A stretch of DNA of 64,000 bases from Guyparkeria hydrothermalis (lineage in GTDB: Bacteria; Pseudomonadota; Gammaproteobacteria; Halothiobacillales; Halothiobacillaceae), in assembly GCF_023555385.1 (NCBI RefSeq), contig NZ_JAJSED010000001.1, forward strand, positions 930,001 through 994,000. The letters run 5' to 3'. Shown here piece after piece: positions 19,061-28,888 of the stretch. Positions within the stretch are counted from its first letter, which is position 1. Every line of letters begins with the position of its first letter. A program made the translations under genes and the position numbers. Below the pieces are notes generated by a model. The model saw only the letters and a list, made by a program, of their open reading frames with translations, searched no databases and was not told the DNA's origin.

Positions 19061-21940
19061 GTGAACGCGATCGAACTCCTGGCCGTCGTAGTCCTGCTGC
19101 CCTTTATCGCCGCACCGCTCGCGGCGTGGAGCGCCCGTTTCAATCGCTTCGCGGCGGCGTGGGTCGCCGGCGGGGCGACACTGGCGGCGCTGGCACTGTT
19201 CGCCTGGCTGGTGCACGGCTACATCGATCTCATGCCGGTGGCCACCTCGCACGCCTGGATCGAGGCGGCGGGCCTGAGCTTCGGCTTCCGTCTCGACGGC
19301 CTGTCGATGATGTTCACCGGCCTGATCCTGGTGATCGGCCTGCTGATCGTCATCTACGCCCGATACTACCTCTCGCCGGGCGATTCGATGGGGCGCTTCT
19401 TCGCCTACCTGCTGATGTTCATGGGGGCGATGCTCGGGGTGGTGCTCTCCGAGAACCTGATCAACCTGGTGATCTTCTGGGAGCTGACCTCGCTGGCCTC
19501 CTTCCTGCTGATCAGCTACTGGCAGCACCGCAAGGAGGCGCGCTACGGCGCGCGCCTGGCACTGGCGATCACCGGTGCCGGCGGGCTGGCGCTACTCGGT
19601 GGGGTGCTGATCCTCGGCCACATCGTCGGCTCCTACGAGCTGACCGACGTGCTGGCCGCCGGCGAGCTGATCAAGGGACACGACCTCTACGCCCCGGCAC
19701 TGATCCTGATCCTGCTGGGCGTGTTCACCAAGTCGGCCCAGTTCCCGTTCCACTTCTGGCTGCCCAACGCGATGGCAGCGCCGACGCCGGTCTCCGCCTA
19801 CCTGCACTCGGCCACCATGGTGAAGGCCGGCATCTTCCTGCTGGCGCGCTTCTTCCCCGCACTGGCCGGCACCGAGCTGTGGGTGATCATCGTCTCCAGT
19901 GCCGGGCTGATCACCTTCCTGCTGGGCGCCTACACCGCGCTGTTCCGCCATGACCTCAAGGGGCTGCTGGCCTACTCGACCATCAGCCACCTGGGCCTGA
20001 TCACGCTGCTGTTCGGCTTCGGCACCCAACTGGCCGCGGTGGCGGGCATCTTCCACATCCTCAACCACGCCACCTTCAAGGCGAGCCTGTTCATGGTTGC
20101 CGGCATCGTCGACCACGAGACCGGCACGCGCGACATGCGCCGCCTGGGCGGGCTGATCCGGTTCATGCCGCACACCGCGGCGCTCGGCATTATCGCGGCA
20201 ATGGCGATGGCCGGGGTGCCGCTGTTCAACGGCTTCCTGTCCAAGGAAATGTTCTTCACCGAGTCGGTGCGCGTGGCCGGCTCCATGGGGCCGGTATGGC
20301 TGCTGCCGCTGCTGGTCTCGCTGGGTGGCCTGCTCTCGGTGGCGTACTCGCTGCGTTTCGTCCACGACACCTTCTTCGGCCGGCCTGACGGCGACCTGCC
20401 GAAGAAACCGCACGAACCGCCCGGCATGATGAAGCGCCCGGTCGACCTGCTGGTGGTGCTGTGTCTCGCGGTGGGCATCCTGCCGGCCCTGGTGGTCGGT
20501 CCGCTACTGCACATCGCGGTGACCGGCGTGCTGCAGGCCGAGCCGCCCTACTACAGCCTGTCGCTGTGGCATGGCTTCAATATCCCGCTGTTGATGAGCG
20601 CGGTGGCACTGGCCGGCGGCGTGGTGCTGTACCTGCTGCGCCGGCCGATCTTCCGCTGGCACAGCCTGTCGCTAGCCCATCTCGATGCGCGGGTACCGTA
20701 CAACCGGCTGATGGAACTGCTGATGCGCACGGGCGCCGGCCTCACGGCAATGGTCGACAATGGCCGACTCGGTCGCATCGTCATCATGACGCTGGCCTTC
20801 GCCTTCGGCGCCGGCCTGCTCGGCTATGGGCTGCCGCTGGGACTCGAGCCGGTCAGGAACGCCGCCGAACGTGCTGCGACCGCAGACGGCGGCGACTGGG
20901 TGACCTGGTTCGGCATCGGGCTGATCATCCTCGCCACGGTCGTGACCACGGTCTGGCACCGCCAGCGCCTGTTCGCGCTGATCACCATGAGCGTGGTCGG
21001 GCTGGGCGTGGCGATGCTATTCGCCCGCTTCTCGGCCCCGGACCTGGCCATGACGCAGTTGTCGGTCGAGGTGGTCACAATGATTCTCCTGTTGCTGGCG
21101 CTGTTCTACCTGCCGCAGCAGAGCCGCAAGCTTTCCAGCCCACCGCGGCGCTGGCGCGATGCCGGCATCGCCACGGCGATCGGCGGCGGCATCGCCGCGC
21201 TGACCTACGCGATCATCAGCCGGCCGTTCGACTCGATCTCGGGCTATTTCCTCGACCAGTCGGTACCGGGCGGCGGCGGCCACAACGTGGTCAACGTGAT
21301 TCTGGTCGACTTCCGGGGCTACGACACCTTCGGCGAGATCACCGTGCTGGCACTGGCCGGACTGGGCATCTTCGCCATGCTCAAGGGACTGTCGCTGCCG
21401 GCCTCCAAGCGTGATCCGTTCGGCCGCGCCTGGAGCGAGGACCCGCATCCGCTGATCCTGCGCACCCTGACGCAGATCCTGTTGCCGCTGACCCTGCTGT
21501 TCGGCATCTACGTCTTTCTGCGCGGGCACAACGAGCCCGGTGGCGGCTTCATCGCCGGCCTGATCGTCGCCAGTGCGCTGGTCGCCCAGTACATGGCCAA
21601 CGGCATCGAGACCGCCGAGCGCAAGCTGCACCTGCCGATCCACGGCATCCTCGGTGGCGGGCTGCTGCTCGCGCTGGGCACCGGGCTGGTATCGATGGTC
21701 TTCGGCGTGCCGTTCCTGACCTCGGCGTTCACGCATCTCGACCTGCCGGTGATCGGCGACATCGAGATCGCGTCGGCGATCGCCTTCGACCTGGGTGTGT
21801 TCCTGGTGGTGGTCGGCTCGACCATGCTGATCCTGCTGAACCTCGGCCGCCTGACCCACCACGCCGTCGAGCACCCGGACTACGCCGCCATCGAGACCAG
21901 CCCCGTCCACCGAACCACCCGCCGGGGGAACGACGCATGA
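19061..21940 (+). CDS. mrpA: Mrp-type Na+/H+ antiporter subunit A (MrpA with fused MrpB domain)
   Basis: A 959-residue polytopic membrane protein. The first ~500 residues are the NuoL-like antiporter module (FGFRLDGLSMMFTGLIL, FWELTSLASFLLI, STISHLGLITLLFG, GVPLFNGFLSKEMFF). The last ~250 residues form the MnhB domain (RGHNEPGGGFIAGLIVASA), so A and B are fused as in group 2 Mrp systems; no separate mrpB follows. GTG at 19061 is chosen because AAGGA is 8 nt upstream; the GTG at 19055 is too close. It overlaps mrpC by ATGA. The complex exchanges cytoplasmic Na+ for H+. Confidence 0.95.
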   Translation: MNAIELLAVVVLLPFIAAPLAAWSARFNRFAAAWVAGGATLAALALFAWLVHGYIDLMPVATSHAWIEAAGLSFGFRLDGLSMMFTGLILVIGLLIVIYARYYLSPGDSMGRFFAYLLMFMGAMLGVVLSENLINLVIFWELTSLASFLLISYWQHRKEARYGARLALAITGAGGLALLGGVLILGHIVGSYELTDVLAAGELIKGHDLYAPALILILLGVFTKSAQFPFHFWLPNAMAAPTPVSAYLHSATMVKAGIFLLARFFPALAGTELWVIIVSSAGLITFLLGAYTALFRHDLKGLLAYSTISHLGLITLLFGFGTQLAAVAGIFHILNHATFKASLFMVAGIVDHETGTRDMRRLGGLIRFMPHTAALGIIAAMAMAGVPLFNGFLSKEMFFTESVRVAGSMGPVWLLPLLVSLGGLLSVAYSLRFVHDTFFGRPDGDLPKKPHEPPGMMKRPVDLLVVLCLAVGILPALVVGPLLHIAVTGVLQAEPPYYSLSLWHGFNIPLLMSAVALAGGVVLYLLRRPIFRWHSLSLAHLDARVPYNRLMELLMRTGAGLTAMVDNGRLGRIVIMTLAFAFGAGLLGYGLPLGLEPVRNAAERAATADGGDWVTWFGIGLIILATVVTTVWHRQRLFALITMSVVGLGVAMLFARFSAPDLAMTQLSVEVVTMILLLLALFYLPQQSRKLSSPPRRWRDAGIATAIGGGIAALTYAIISRPFDSISGYFLDQSVPGGGGHNVVNVILVDFRGYDTFGEITVLALAGLGIFAMLKGLSLPASKRDPFGRAWSEDPHPLILRTLTQILLPLTLLFGIYVFLRGHNEPGGGFIAGLIVASALVAQYMANGIETAERKLHLPIHGILGGGLLLALGTGLVSMVFGVPFLTSAFTHLDLPVIGDIEIASAIAFDLGVFLVVVGSTMLILLNLGRLTHHAVEHPDYAAIETSPVHRTTRRGNDA

Positions 21941-22308
21941 CCAACCTCGCCCTCTCCCTGCTGATCGGCGTGCTTACCGGTGCCGGGGTCTACCTGGTGC
22001 TGCGCGCGCAGACCTTCCCCGTGGTGCTGGGACTGACCCTGATGTCCTACGGCGTCAACCTGTTCCTGTTCACCATGGGCCGGCTACAGACGGCCGCCCC
22101 GGCGGTGGTCGGTGCAGTCGAGCATCCCACCGATCCGCTGCCACAGGCGCTGGTACTGACCGCGATCGTGATCGCCTTCGCCATGACCGCCTTCGTGATC
22201 GTGCTGGCCCTGAAGGCCCGCGCCGCACTAGGCAATGACCACGTCGACGGCATCCACATTCCGCAGGCCGACCGGGTCCTCGACCGCAACGAGGAGCCGC
22301 GCGCATGA
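21937..22308 (+). CDS. mrpC: Mrp Na+/H+ antiporter subunit C
   Basis: A 123-residue NuoK-like membrane subunit with three predicted helices. The family pattern is visible in GVYLVLRAQTFPVVLGLTLM, then YGVNLFLFTMG and DPLPQALVLTAIVIAFAMTA. It overlaps mrpA and mrpD by four bases at each end, so it is translationally coupled within the operon. Confidence 0.95.
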   Translation: MTNLALSLLIGVLTGAGVYLVLRAQTFPVVLGLTLMSYGVNLFLFTMGRLQTAAPAVVGAVEHPTDPLPQALVLTAIVIAFAMTAFVIVLALKARAALGNDHVDGIHIPQADRVLDRNEEPRA

Positions 22309-23915
22309 CGGCGAACCTGATCTCCCTGCTGGTACTGCTGCCGGTCGGCCTGGCGGCGATCCTGACGATGACCGGCCAGCGCCTGCCGAACCTCTCGCGC
22401 GGGCTGGACATTGCCGGCGTCGCCGTCCTGCTGGCCGTTAGTGCCGGCCTGCTGCTCACCGGGGCGGGCGATACGCCGCAGGTAATCGAGCTGGGCAGCT
22501 GGGCCGCCCCGTTCGGCATCGTCTGGGTGTTCGACCGGTTGTCGGGGCTGATGCTGCTGCTCACCGCCACGGTCGCCCTGCTCGCCCTCGTGTACGCGAT
22601 CCGCCGCGACGAGGATCAGGCCGGTCCGCACTTCCATGCCCTGTTCCAGGCGCAGCTGTTCGGCCTCAACGGCGCGTTCCTCACCGGAGACCTGTTCAAC
22701 CTGTTCGTGTTCTTCGAGGTGTTGCTGCTGGCCTCCTACGGCCTGCTGCTGCACGGCAACGGCCGCAAGCGCACCCGGGCCGGCTTTCACTACGTGGTGG
22801 TCAACCTGATCGGCTCGACGCTGTTCCTGTTCGCCGTCGGCGCGCTCTACGGCACGGTCGGCAGCCTCAACCTCGCCGACATCACTCTCAAGCTGCCCGA
22901 GGTCGCGCCGGATGCGGTGCCGCTGGTCACCACCGCGATCTTCCTGCTGTTCACGGTGTTCCTGATCAAGGGCGCGGCCTTCCCGCTGTATCTGTGGCTG
23001 CCCGGTGCCTACGCCCATGCCTCGATTCCGGTGGCCGCCCTGTTCGCGATCATGACCAAGGTCGGCCTGTATTCGGTATTGCGTGTCGACAGCGTCATGC
23101 TCTCGGGCAACACCATCGGCGGCATCATGGAGACGACCGCCCTGATCGCGCCGTGGCTGTTGTGGCTGGGGCTGATCACCCTGCTACTCGCCGCGCTGGG
23201 CGTCGTGGCCGCGCGCTTCGTTCGCCGTCAGGTCGCCTACCTGATCATCGCCTCGGTGGGCACCATCCTGATCGCCCTGGGGCTGGTCACCGGCCAGAGC
23301 GGCGAGGCGGCCATCAGTGGCGCGCTGTACTACTGGATGCACACCACCGTGCTCAGCGCGGGCTTCTTCCTGCTGGCCGGCCTGATCCTGCGCCATCGTC
23401 CGGAAGCCGGTGACGGGATCGAGAGCGCCCCGCCGATGCCGCACGCGATCCTGGTCGGCTCGCTGTTCTTCGCCTACGCGATCGCCATGGCCGGCCTGCC
23501 GCCGCTGACCGGCTTCTTCGGCAAGATCATGATCCTCGCCGCGGCCCTAGACAGCCCGCTGATGGCCCCGGTATTCGCGGTGATCCTCGCCAGCGGCCTG
23601 ATCATGGTGATCGCGCTGGCGCGGGCCGGCAGCCGCCTGTTCTACCAGGCCCAGGCCACGCCGGGCCATCCGGCGCACGCCACACCGGCCGATGCGCGCG
23701 TGGCGATGCCGGGCCTGGGCACGGCCACCTTGCCGCTGGTCCTCGCCGGGGCCATGGTCGTGGGTGCCCAGCCACTATCCGGCTGGCTTGCCGACACCGC
23801 CGCCCAGGTGGCCACGCCGGGCGGTTATCTCGACGCGGTGATGCCGAACGGCGTCCTCGATCCGGCCAGCGCGCCCGGCAAGTTCGGCGCCGAGAACGAC
23901 GGAGGCCATCACTGA
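22305..23915 (+). CDS. mrpD: Mrp Na+/H+ antiporter subunit D
   Basis: A 536-residue NuoM/NuoN-like subunit with about 14 membrane helices, homologous to the A-subunit antiporter module. Conserved stretches include FVFFEVLLLASYGLLL, the lysine-bearing FLIKGAAFPLYLWLPGAYA, and MAGLPPLTGFFGKIMI. It starts inside the mrpC stop and ends one base before the mrpE ATG. Confidence 0.95.
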   Translation: MTANLISLLVLLPVGLAAILTMTGQRLPNLSRGLDIAGVAVLLAVSAGLLLTGAGDTPQVIELGSWAAPFGIVWVFDRLSGLMLLLTATVALLALVYAIRRDEDQAGPHFHALFQAQLFGLNGAFLTGDLFNLFVFFEVLLLASYGLLLHGNGRKRTRAGFHYVVVNLIGSTLFLFAVGALYGTVGSLNLADITLKLPEVAPDAVPLVTTAIFLLFTVFLIKGAAFPLYLWLPGAYAHASIPVAALFAIMTKVGLYSVLRVDSVMLSGNTIGGIMETTALIAPWLLWLGLITLLLAALGVVAARFVRRQVAYLIIASVGTILIALGLVTGQSGEAAISGALYYWMHTTVLSAGFFLLAGLILRHRPEAGDGIESAPPMPHAILVGSLFFAYAIAMAGLPPLTGFFGKIMILAAALDSPLMAPVFAVILASGLIMVIALARAGSRLFYQAQATPGHPAHATPADARVAMPGLGTATLPLVLAGAMVVGAQPLSGWLADTAAQVATPGGYLDAVMPNGVLDPASAPGKFGAENDGGHH

Positions 23916-23916
23916 C

Positions 23917-24453
23917 ATGCGACGTTTCCTCCCCCAGCCGGTCCTCAGCCTCGCGCTGCTGATCACCTGGCTTGTACTCAACAACAGCGTGGCGCCGGGC
24001 TCGATCGTCATGGGCGCGATCGTCGGGCTGGTCGTGCCGTGGATCACGCATCGGTTCTGGGAAATCGGCGCCGGCATCAAGGACTTCACCGCCCTGCTCG
24101 GCTACATGGGCGTCGTGCTGGTGGACATCATCCACGCCAATTTCGTCGTCGCCCGCCAGGTCCTCGGTCCCAACCGGGCCCTGAACTCGCAGCTGTTCGA
24201 ACTGGAACTGGACCTGCAGGGCGCCCTGCCGATCAGCATTCTTGCGGCGACCATTACCCTGACCCCCGGGACCGTCTCCTGCCGGGTCAGCGCGGACCAG
24301 CGCAGCCTGTGGGTACACGCCCTGCATGCCGACGACCGCGACGAGGAGATCCTCGGCATCAAGCAGCGTTACGAGGCGCGGCTGCAGCGCATCTTCGGCC
24401 AGCCGGTCACGGCGGGCTCAAACGCAACCAGCAACCCGGGAGCCGAGTCATGA
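23917..24453 (+). CDS. mrpE: Mrp Na+/H+ antiporter subunit E
   Basis: A 178-residue subunit: two N-terminal membrane helices (LSLALLITWLVLNNS and IVMGAIVGLVVPWI) and a soluble C-terminal domain with LQGALPISILAATITLTPGT, the MrpE signature. It supports assembly of the complex. Its stop overlaps the mrpF start (ATGA). Confidence 0.95.
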   Translation: MRRFLPQPVLSLALLITWLVLNNSVAPGSIVMGAIVGLVVPWITHRFWEIGAGIKDFTALLGYMGVVLVDIIHANFVVARQVLGPNRALNSQLFELELDLQGALPISILAATITLTPGTVSCRVSADQRSLWVHALHADDRDEEILGIKQRYEARLQRIFGQPVTAGSNATSNPGAES

Positions 24454-24719
24454 TCCATGTCAGCCTGGGCATTGCCCTGATCCTGATCGTCATCGCGATG
24501 GGTCTGGCCGCGTATCGCCTGTTCAAGGGCCCGGAGACGGTCGACCGGGTGCTGGCGCTCGACACCCTGTCGATCAACGCCATCGCTCTGCTGGTTGCGT
24601 TGGGGATATGGTTCGAGACGACGATCAATTTCGAGGCCGCCCTGCTGATCGCGGTGCTGGGCTTCATCACCACGGTCGCGCTCAGCAAATACCTGATCCG
24701 CGGCGATATCGTCGAATAA
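24450..24719 (+). CDS. mrpF: Mrp Na+/H+ antiporter subunit F
   Basis: An 89-residue subunit with three helices. The conserved MrpF core GPETVDRVLALDTLSINAIA is visible. The ATG at 24450 overlaps the mrpE stop; upstream in-frame ATGs lie within mrpE and are ignored. Confidence 0.95.
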   Translation: MIHVSLGIALILIVIAMGLAAYRLFKGPETVDRVLALDTLSINAIALLVALGIWFETTINFEAALLIAVLGFITTVALSKYLIRGDIVE

Positions 24720-24732
24720 CCGGAGGCCTGCC

Positions 24733-25056
24733 ATGATTTTCGAACTGATCGTCAGCGGCCTGATCCTGTTCGGTGCCGCCTTCGTGCTGCTGGGCTCGCT
24801 CGGCCTGGCCAAGCTGCCGAGCTTCTTCATGCGCCTGCACGGGCCGACCAAGGCCTCGACACTCGGGGTGGGCAGCATCCTGCTCGCCTCGGCGGTCTAT
24901 TTCTCGAGCCGGGGCGGACTGTCGGTCCACGAGATACTGATCCTGATCTTCCTCTTCATCACCGCCCCGGTCAGCGCCCTGCTGATGGCACGCGCCGGCA
25001 TGCACCGGGATCTAGGCGGGGAAAACCCCGCCCACGAGGAAACGCACAAGGATTGA
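24733..25056 (+). CDS. mrpG: Mrp Na+/H+ antiporter subunit G
   Basis: A 107-residue last subunit of the complex: helices near residues 5-27, 40-60 and 65-90, with the MrpG signature GLAKLPSFFMRLHGPTKAST. CGGAGG lies 8 nt upstream of the ATG. It ends the operon; the next gene is on the opposite strand with only about 30 bp between stops, and no clear hairpin is seen. Confidence 0.95.
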   Translation: MIFELIVSGLILFGAAFVLLGSLGLAKLPSFFMRLHGPTKASTLGVGSILLASAVYFSSRGGLSVHEILILIFLFITAPVSALLMARAGMHRDLGGENPAHEETHKD

Positions 25057-25085
25057 TGCCTTGGGTCGCCCAGCCGGGCGACCCG

Positions 25086-27230
25086 TCACTGGCAGATGGT
25101 GTGCAGGCGCTCGATCGCCTCGATCAGGCCCGGCGTCATTTCCCAGCGGTCGCGGCTGACGTACAGCCAGGCGGCTGCGTCACCGTCGGTGGTCGAATCG
25201 ACTTTCGCCGGCAGAATCACCACGCTGTGCCCCGCCGCGTTGATTACCACCGGCGCCCCGTCCTCCTCGAGACCCGAGTCGACCAGCTCGTTGTCGCTGT
25301 GAACCCAGCGCCATTCCCCGCTGACCAGCACGCGCCCCAGTTCATCAGCCAGCGGCCGCAGCAACGCGTGGTGATGGCGAACGGTGGGCGGCAGGCAGGT
25401 CTCGAGCCGACGCTGCAGTGCATCGCGGTCGAGCACCTCGGCGCTGCTCACGGTAATCGGCAGGACTTCGAGGAACGGGCTCACGGCGTGATCGGCAAGA
25501 CGGTCGCGCATCCGCTTGCGCTCATCGGGCGACAGCGACGCGCAGAAGGCCGCCAGGTGGTCAATCTGCGCGAGTACCGCGGTGTTGTCGGTCTCGCGCG
25601 CCGGACGCAGCATGCCGATCATCCGCTCGGGGTTACCGCCGGCATCCCGCAGCACACGCAGTTCGAGCCACATCGGTCCGACCATTGCCGGACCGGTCAC
25701 TCGCCCTTCCATCGCGATCCGGTCGGCCGCGCCGCGGGCGAAATACGCCCGCAGGGCGACTTCCGGGTCATCCGACATCGGCGAGGCCGGGTCGGTGGTC
25801 CGGAACAGGTCGAACAGCGAACGCCCAACCAGCGAGTCGCGCGCCCGGCCCAGCCAATTGGCTGCCTGTCTGTTGGCGGCCACCACCTTGAGGTGTTTCG
25901 GATCGACTTCGATCAGCCCGAGAGCGGGCATGTCCAGCCAGGCGTGATGCCAGAAATCACGCTCCAGCACGATACTGCGGCTCTGTGCCCGATACCGCCC
26001 GCGCAGGAATCGCCACAGGAACACCAGCGCGGCCAAGGTGCCGAGCGTGGACAGGATCGCCGTCAGACTGAGCCATTTTTCCATCTGATCGACCGGGGCG
26101 AGCACCGTCCTGCGGTCCTGCAGCACCAGTAGGCGCGCCTGCAGGCGCTCGAGGGCGACGGTGGCGTACACGCGATCACTGCCCTCGATGCGAGTGACCC
26201 CCTCGGCCGCCTCAGGATCGGATTCGGACAGACCCTCCTGCAGCCGATCGACTATCGGAGCCGGCGTCTCCCCGACCAAGGTCGACTGCCCGCGCGGGTC
26301 GAGCGTGAGCATGGGCCAGAAACTCGAGCCGGAATCGGGCGAGTCCGGCATCCGGATCAGCAGCGTGCGCAGGCCCTCGTCGGCCTGCACGCGCCGGTTC
26401 TTCGCCTCGGCATCGTCGACCAGGGCGCGCGTGTTCAGGCGCGTCCAGAACACGAGGTACCAGGGACCGCGGCTGACGGCCGTCCGGTCGTCGTAGACGG
26501 GCAGGATCCAGAACAGATCGACCCCGCCATGCCCGCGCGTGAACCGATTGACCGTCTGCACCTCGGTGGTGATCGCGGCCTGGTCGAAATGGCGCATCTC
26601 CGGGGCCACCACGGTCGGCGAGCCGGTCTGCAGGCGGGGATTACGGTCCGGGTCCAGCAGCGTGATGGCCTGGAAGCGGGTCATCAGACCACCGCGACGC
26701 AGATCGTCCGGAAAACCGTCGACGCGGCCATCGTCCAGATCGGTCACCCACTCCTGCAGCCACTCGCGTCGCTGGGCAAGTCCCTGGACCATCTGGTCGC
26801 GCTGGTCGACCCAGTTGTCGAGCTCGATCGCGCGAATGGCGGCGAGATTGCTGACTTCGCGCTGGGCCTTGTCCAGCAGCAGGGGGGCGTACTGACGCGC
26901 CGCGACCGCCGCGATGAAGATCTGCACGGCAGCGATCACCACCAGCGCAACCAGCATCGCCCGCAACCAGAAACGAGTGCCACGAACCGGCGCCGTGCCG
27001 AAGTCGAGTTGACCCTGGCGGGCCGCGTGGAGACGGTCGACCAGCACATAGAGCAATGCGCCGGTGACCAGAACGAAGATCTCGCCGAACACGAGCCCGG
27101 CGGTGGAGATTTCCCAGTGGGCGCCGCCCAGCCGACCCAGCAGCCACTGGGTGGCCCAGATCCACAAGGAAGCAAGCAACAGGTATGCGACCGTTATCGG
27201 AAGCGCCGGTCGCATGGCCCCGATCCTCAT
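25086..27230 (-). CDS. Membrane sensor protein with periplasmic loop and PAS domain, no recognised output domain
   Basis: Up to 714 residues. The N terminus has the two-helix module seen in many PAS/GGDEF/kinase sensors (YLLLASLWIWATQWLL then FGEIFVLVTGALLYVL). A third helix near residue 90 precedes a ~280-residue periplasmic-type sensor region, then a helix (LTAILSTLGTLAALVFLWRF) and a PAS domain (DMPALGLIEVDPKHLKVVAA...NWLGRARDSLVG). After the PAS there is no GGDEF, EAL, HisKA or methyl-accepting domain; the C-terminal ~170 residues match nothing I know. The ATG at 27230 follows the gltX stop by one base; an internal ATG at 27215 has AGGA upstream. A ligand-sensing partner of another protein is possible. 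Confidence 0.7.
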   Translation of the reverse strand: MRIGAMRPALPITVAYLLLASLWIWATQWLLGRLGGAHWEISTAGLVFGEIFVLVTGALLYVLVDRLHAARQGQLDFGTAPVRGTRFWLRAMLVALVVIAAVQIFIAAVAARQYAPLLLDKAQREVSNLAAIRAIELDNWVDQRDQMVQGLAQRREWLQEWVTDLDDGRVDGFPDDLRRGGLMTRFQAITLLDPDRNPRLQTGSPTVVAPEMRHFDQAAITTEVQTVNRFTRGHGGVDLFWILPVYDDRTAVSRGPWYLVFWTRLNTRALVDDAEAKNRRVQADEGLRTLLIRMPDSPDSGSSFWPMLTLDPRGQSTLVGETPAPIVDRLQEGLSESDPEAAEGVTRIEGSDRVYATVALERLQARLLVLQDRRTVLAPVDQMEKWLSLTAILSTLGTLAALVFLWRFLRGRYRAQSRSIVLERDFWHHAWLDMPALGLIEVDPKHLKVVAANRQAANWLGRARDSLVGRSLFDLFRTTDPASPMSDDPEVALRAYFARGAADRIAMEGRVTGPAMVGPMWLELRVLRDAGGNPERMIGMLRPARETDNTAVLAQIDHLAAFCASLSPDERKRMRDRLADHAVSPFLEVLPITVSSAEVLDRDALQRRLETCLPPTVRHHHALLRPLADELGRVLVSGEWRWVHSDNELVDSGLEEDGAPVVINAAGHSVVILPAKVDSTTDGDAAAWLYVSRDRWEMTPGLIEAIERLHTICQ

Positions 27231-27231
27231 G

Positions 27232-28635
27232 TCAGGCGCCGATCCGGTCCCGGAAGGCGTTGAGACGCTGGATACTGCGCATGCGTCCCATCAGCTGGAG
27301 GATCACGCCGAAACTGGGAGAGGAAGTGTGCCCCAGCAACGCGAGTCGCAACACGGGGCCAACCTTGCCCAGCTTAAGGTCGAGCGTCTTGGCGACGCCC
27401 TTGACCGCGGATTCGAGCGTATCGCTGCTTTCCCATACGGCGTCATCATCGAGCGCGACGATCAACGCGTCGACCACCATCGCCGCCGAGGCGTCGAGTT
27501 TCTCCAGCGCCTTCGGGTCGGGTTCGACGGCATCCTGGTAGAACGGAGTGGCCTCCTCGGCCATCTCCACCAGCGTGTGCACCCGATCGACGTAGGCCGG
27601 CACGATCGCCGCCGGCTTCGGGCCGTGCTCGTCGGGATCGATCCCCAGCTGGCCGAGATGCCAGCGCAGCTCGGAGGCAACCTCGGCGACCGGAAGCTCG
27701 CGCATGTAGTGCTGGTTGAGCCAACGCAGCTTCTCCGGGTTGATGCTCGACGCCGAGTGGTTGACGTCCTTGATATCGAACAGCTGGACCAGCTCGGCGC
27801 GCGAGAAGATCTCCTCGTCGCCGTGCGACCAGCCGAGGCGCACCAGGTAGTTGAGTAGCGCCTCGGGCAGGAAACCGTCGTGACGGTACTGCACCACGCT
27901 GACCGCGCCGTGACGCTTGGAAAGCTTGGCACCGTCCGGACCGTGGATCATGGGCAGGTGCGCAAACGATGGCGGCTCGACGCCCAGCGCCCGGTAGAGG
28001 TTGATCTGGCGCGGGGTGTTGTTGAGGTGGTCGTCGCCGCGCACGACATGCGTGATCTGCATGTCCATGTCGTCGACCACCACGGTTAGGTTGTAGGTCG
28101 GGCTGCCGTCGCCGCGGGCAATGATCAGGTCGTCGAGCTCGTCGTTGCGGAACGTGACGCGCCCGCGAATGGCGTCCTCGACCACCACCAGCCCGTCGAG
28201 CGGGTTCTTGAAGCGCACCACCGGCTTGACGCCCGCCGGCGGCGTGCCAGTAAAGTCACGATAGCGCCGGTCGTAACGCGGCTTCTCGCCGCGCTTCATC
28301 TGCTGCTCGCGCAGTTCGTCGAGCTCCTCGCGCGTGGCGTAGCAGTAGTAGGCCTTGTCCTCGGCGAGCAGCCGGTCGATCACCTCGCGGTACCGTTCCA
28401 TCCGTTCGGTCTGGTAGAACGGCCCCTCGTCGTAGTCCAGCCCAAGCCAGGTCATGCCCTCGAGAATGGCGTTGACCGATTCGGCCGTGGAGCGTTCGCG
28501 GTCGGTGTCCTCCACCCGCAGCACGAATTCGCCGCCGTGGCGGCGGGCGAACAGGTAGCTGAACAGGGCCGTACGGGCGCCGCCAATGTGCAGATAGCCG
28601 GTGGGCGACGGAGCGAAACGGGTGCGAACGGTCAT
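27232..28635 (-). CDS. gltX: Glutamate--tRNA ligase
   Basis: A 467-residue class I synthetase charging tRNA-Glu. The HIGH region appears as RFAPSPTGYLHIGGARTA and the KMSKS region as GAKLSKRHGAVSV. The start at 28635 (MTVRTRFAP) matches the family and has AGAGG upstream; the longer open frame before it is not coding. The downstream sensor gene begins one base after its stop. Confidence 0.97.
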   Translation of the reverse strand: MTVRTRFAPSPTGYLHIGGARTALFSYLFARRHGGEFVLRVEDTDRERSTAESVNAILEGMTWLGLDYDEGPFYQTERMERYREVIDRLLAEDKAYYCYATREELDELREQQMKRGEKPRYDRRYRDFTGTPPAGVKPVVRFKNPLDGLVVVEDAIRGRVTFRNDELDDLIIARGDGSPTYNLTVVVDDMDMQITHVVRGDDHLNNTPRQINLYRALGVEPPSFAHLPMIHGPDGAKLSKRHGAVSVVQYRHDGFLPEALLNYLVRLGWSHGDEEIFSRAELVQLFDIKDVNHSASSINPEKLRWLNQHYMRELPVAEVASELRWHLGQLGIDPDEHGPKPAAIVPAYVDRVHTLVEMAEEATPFYQDAVEPDPKALEKLDASAAMVVDALIVALDDDAVWESSDTLESAVKGVAKTLDLKLGKVGPVLRLALLGHTSSPSFGVILQLMGRMRSIQRLNAFRDRIGA

Positions 28636-28837
28636 CGATACCTCTGAGGACTGCTGAAAGATGGTCGCGCTTGGCGGGACGAGATTCGGCCCCGGCCGGA
28701 CAAAGCCCACATTATAGAGGTTAAGGGCCCGCTGCACGATCCATTGGCATCTCTGCAGCATCGGCTACAGCCCGGTGGCAAGCCCCAAGCCGCCGTCAAG
28801 GGCCGCCGCGCTTCACCACCGCAGCCCATGCCGCGGA

Positions 28838-28888
28838 GGGATGCCTTCCGACCCGAGCTCTCGGACAAGCGACGTCTCAAGGCATCCC
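28838..28888. repeat. Inverted repeat at the 3' end of the ArnT-like gene
   Basis: A perfect 10-bp inverted pair (28838-28847 with 28879-28888) surrounds a 31-base loop that itself contains CCGA/TCGG. It covers the last codons and stop of the transferase gene. There is no T-run, so it may be a processing or mRNA-stabilising structure rather than a terminator. The remaining ~200 bp to gltX show nothing else recognisable. Confidence 0.4.
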
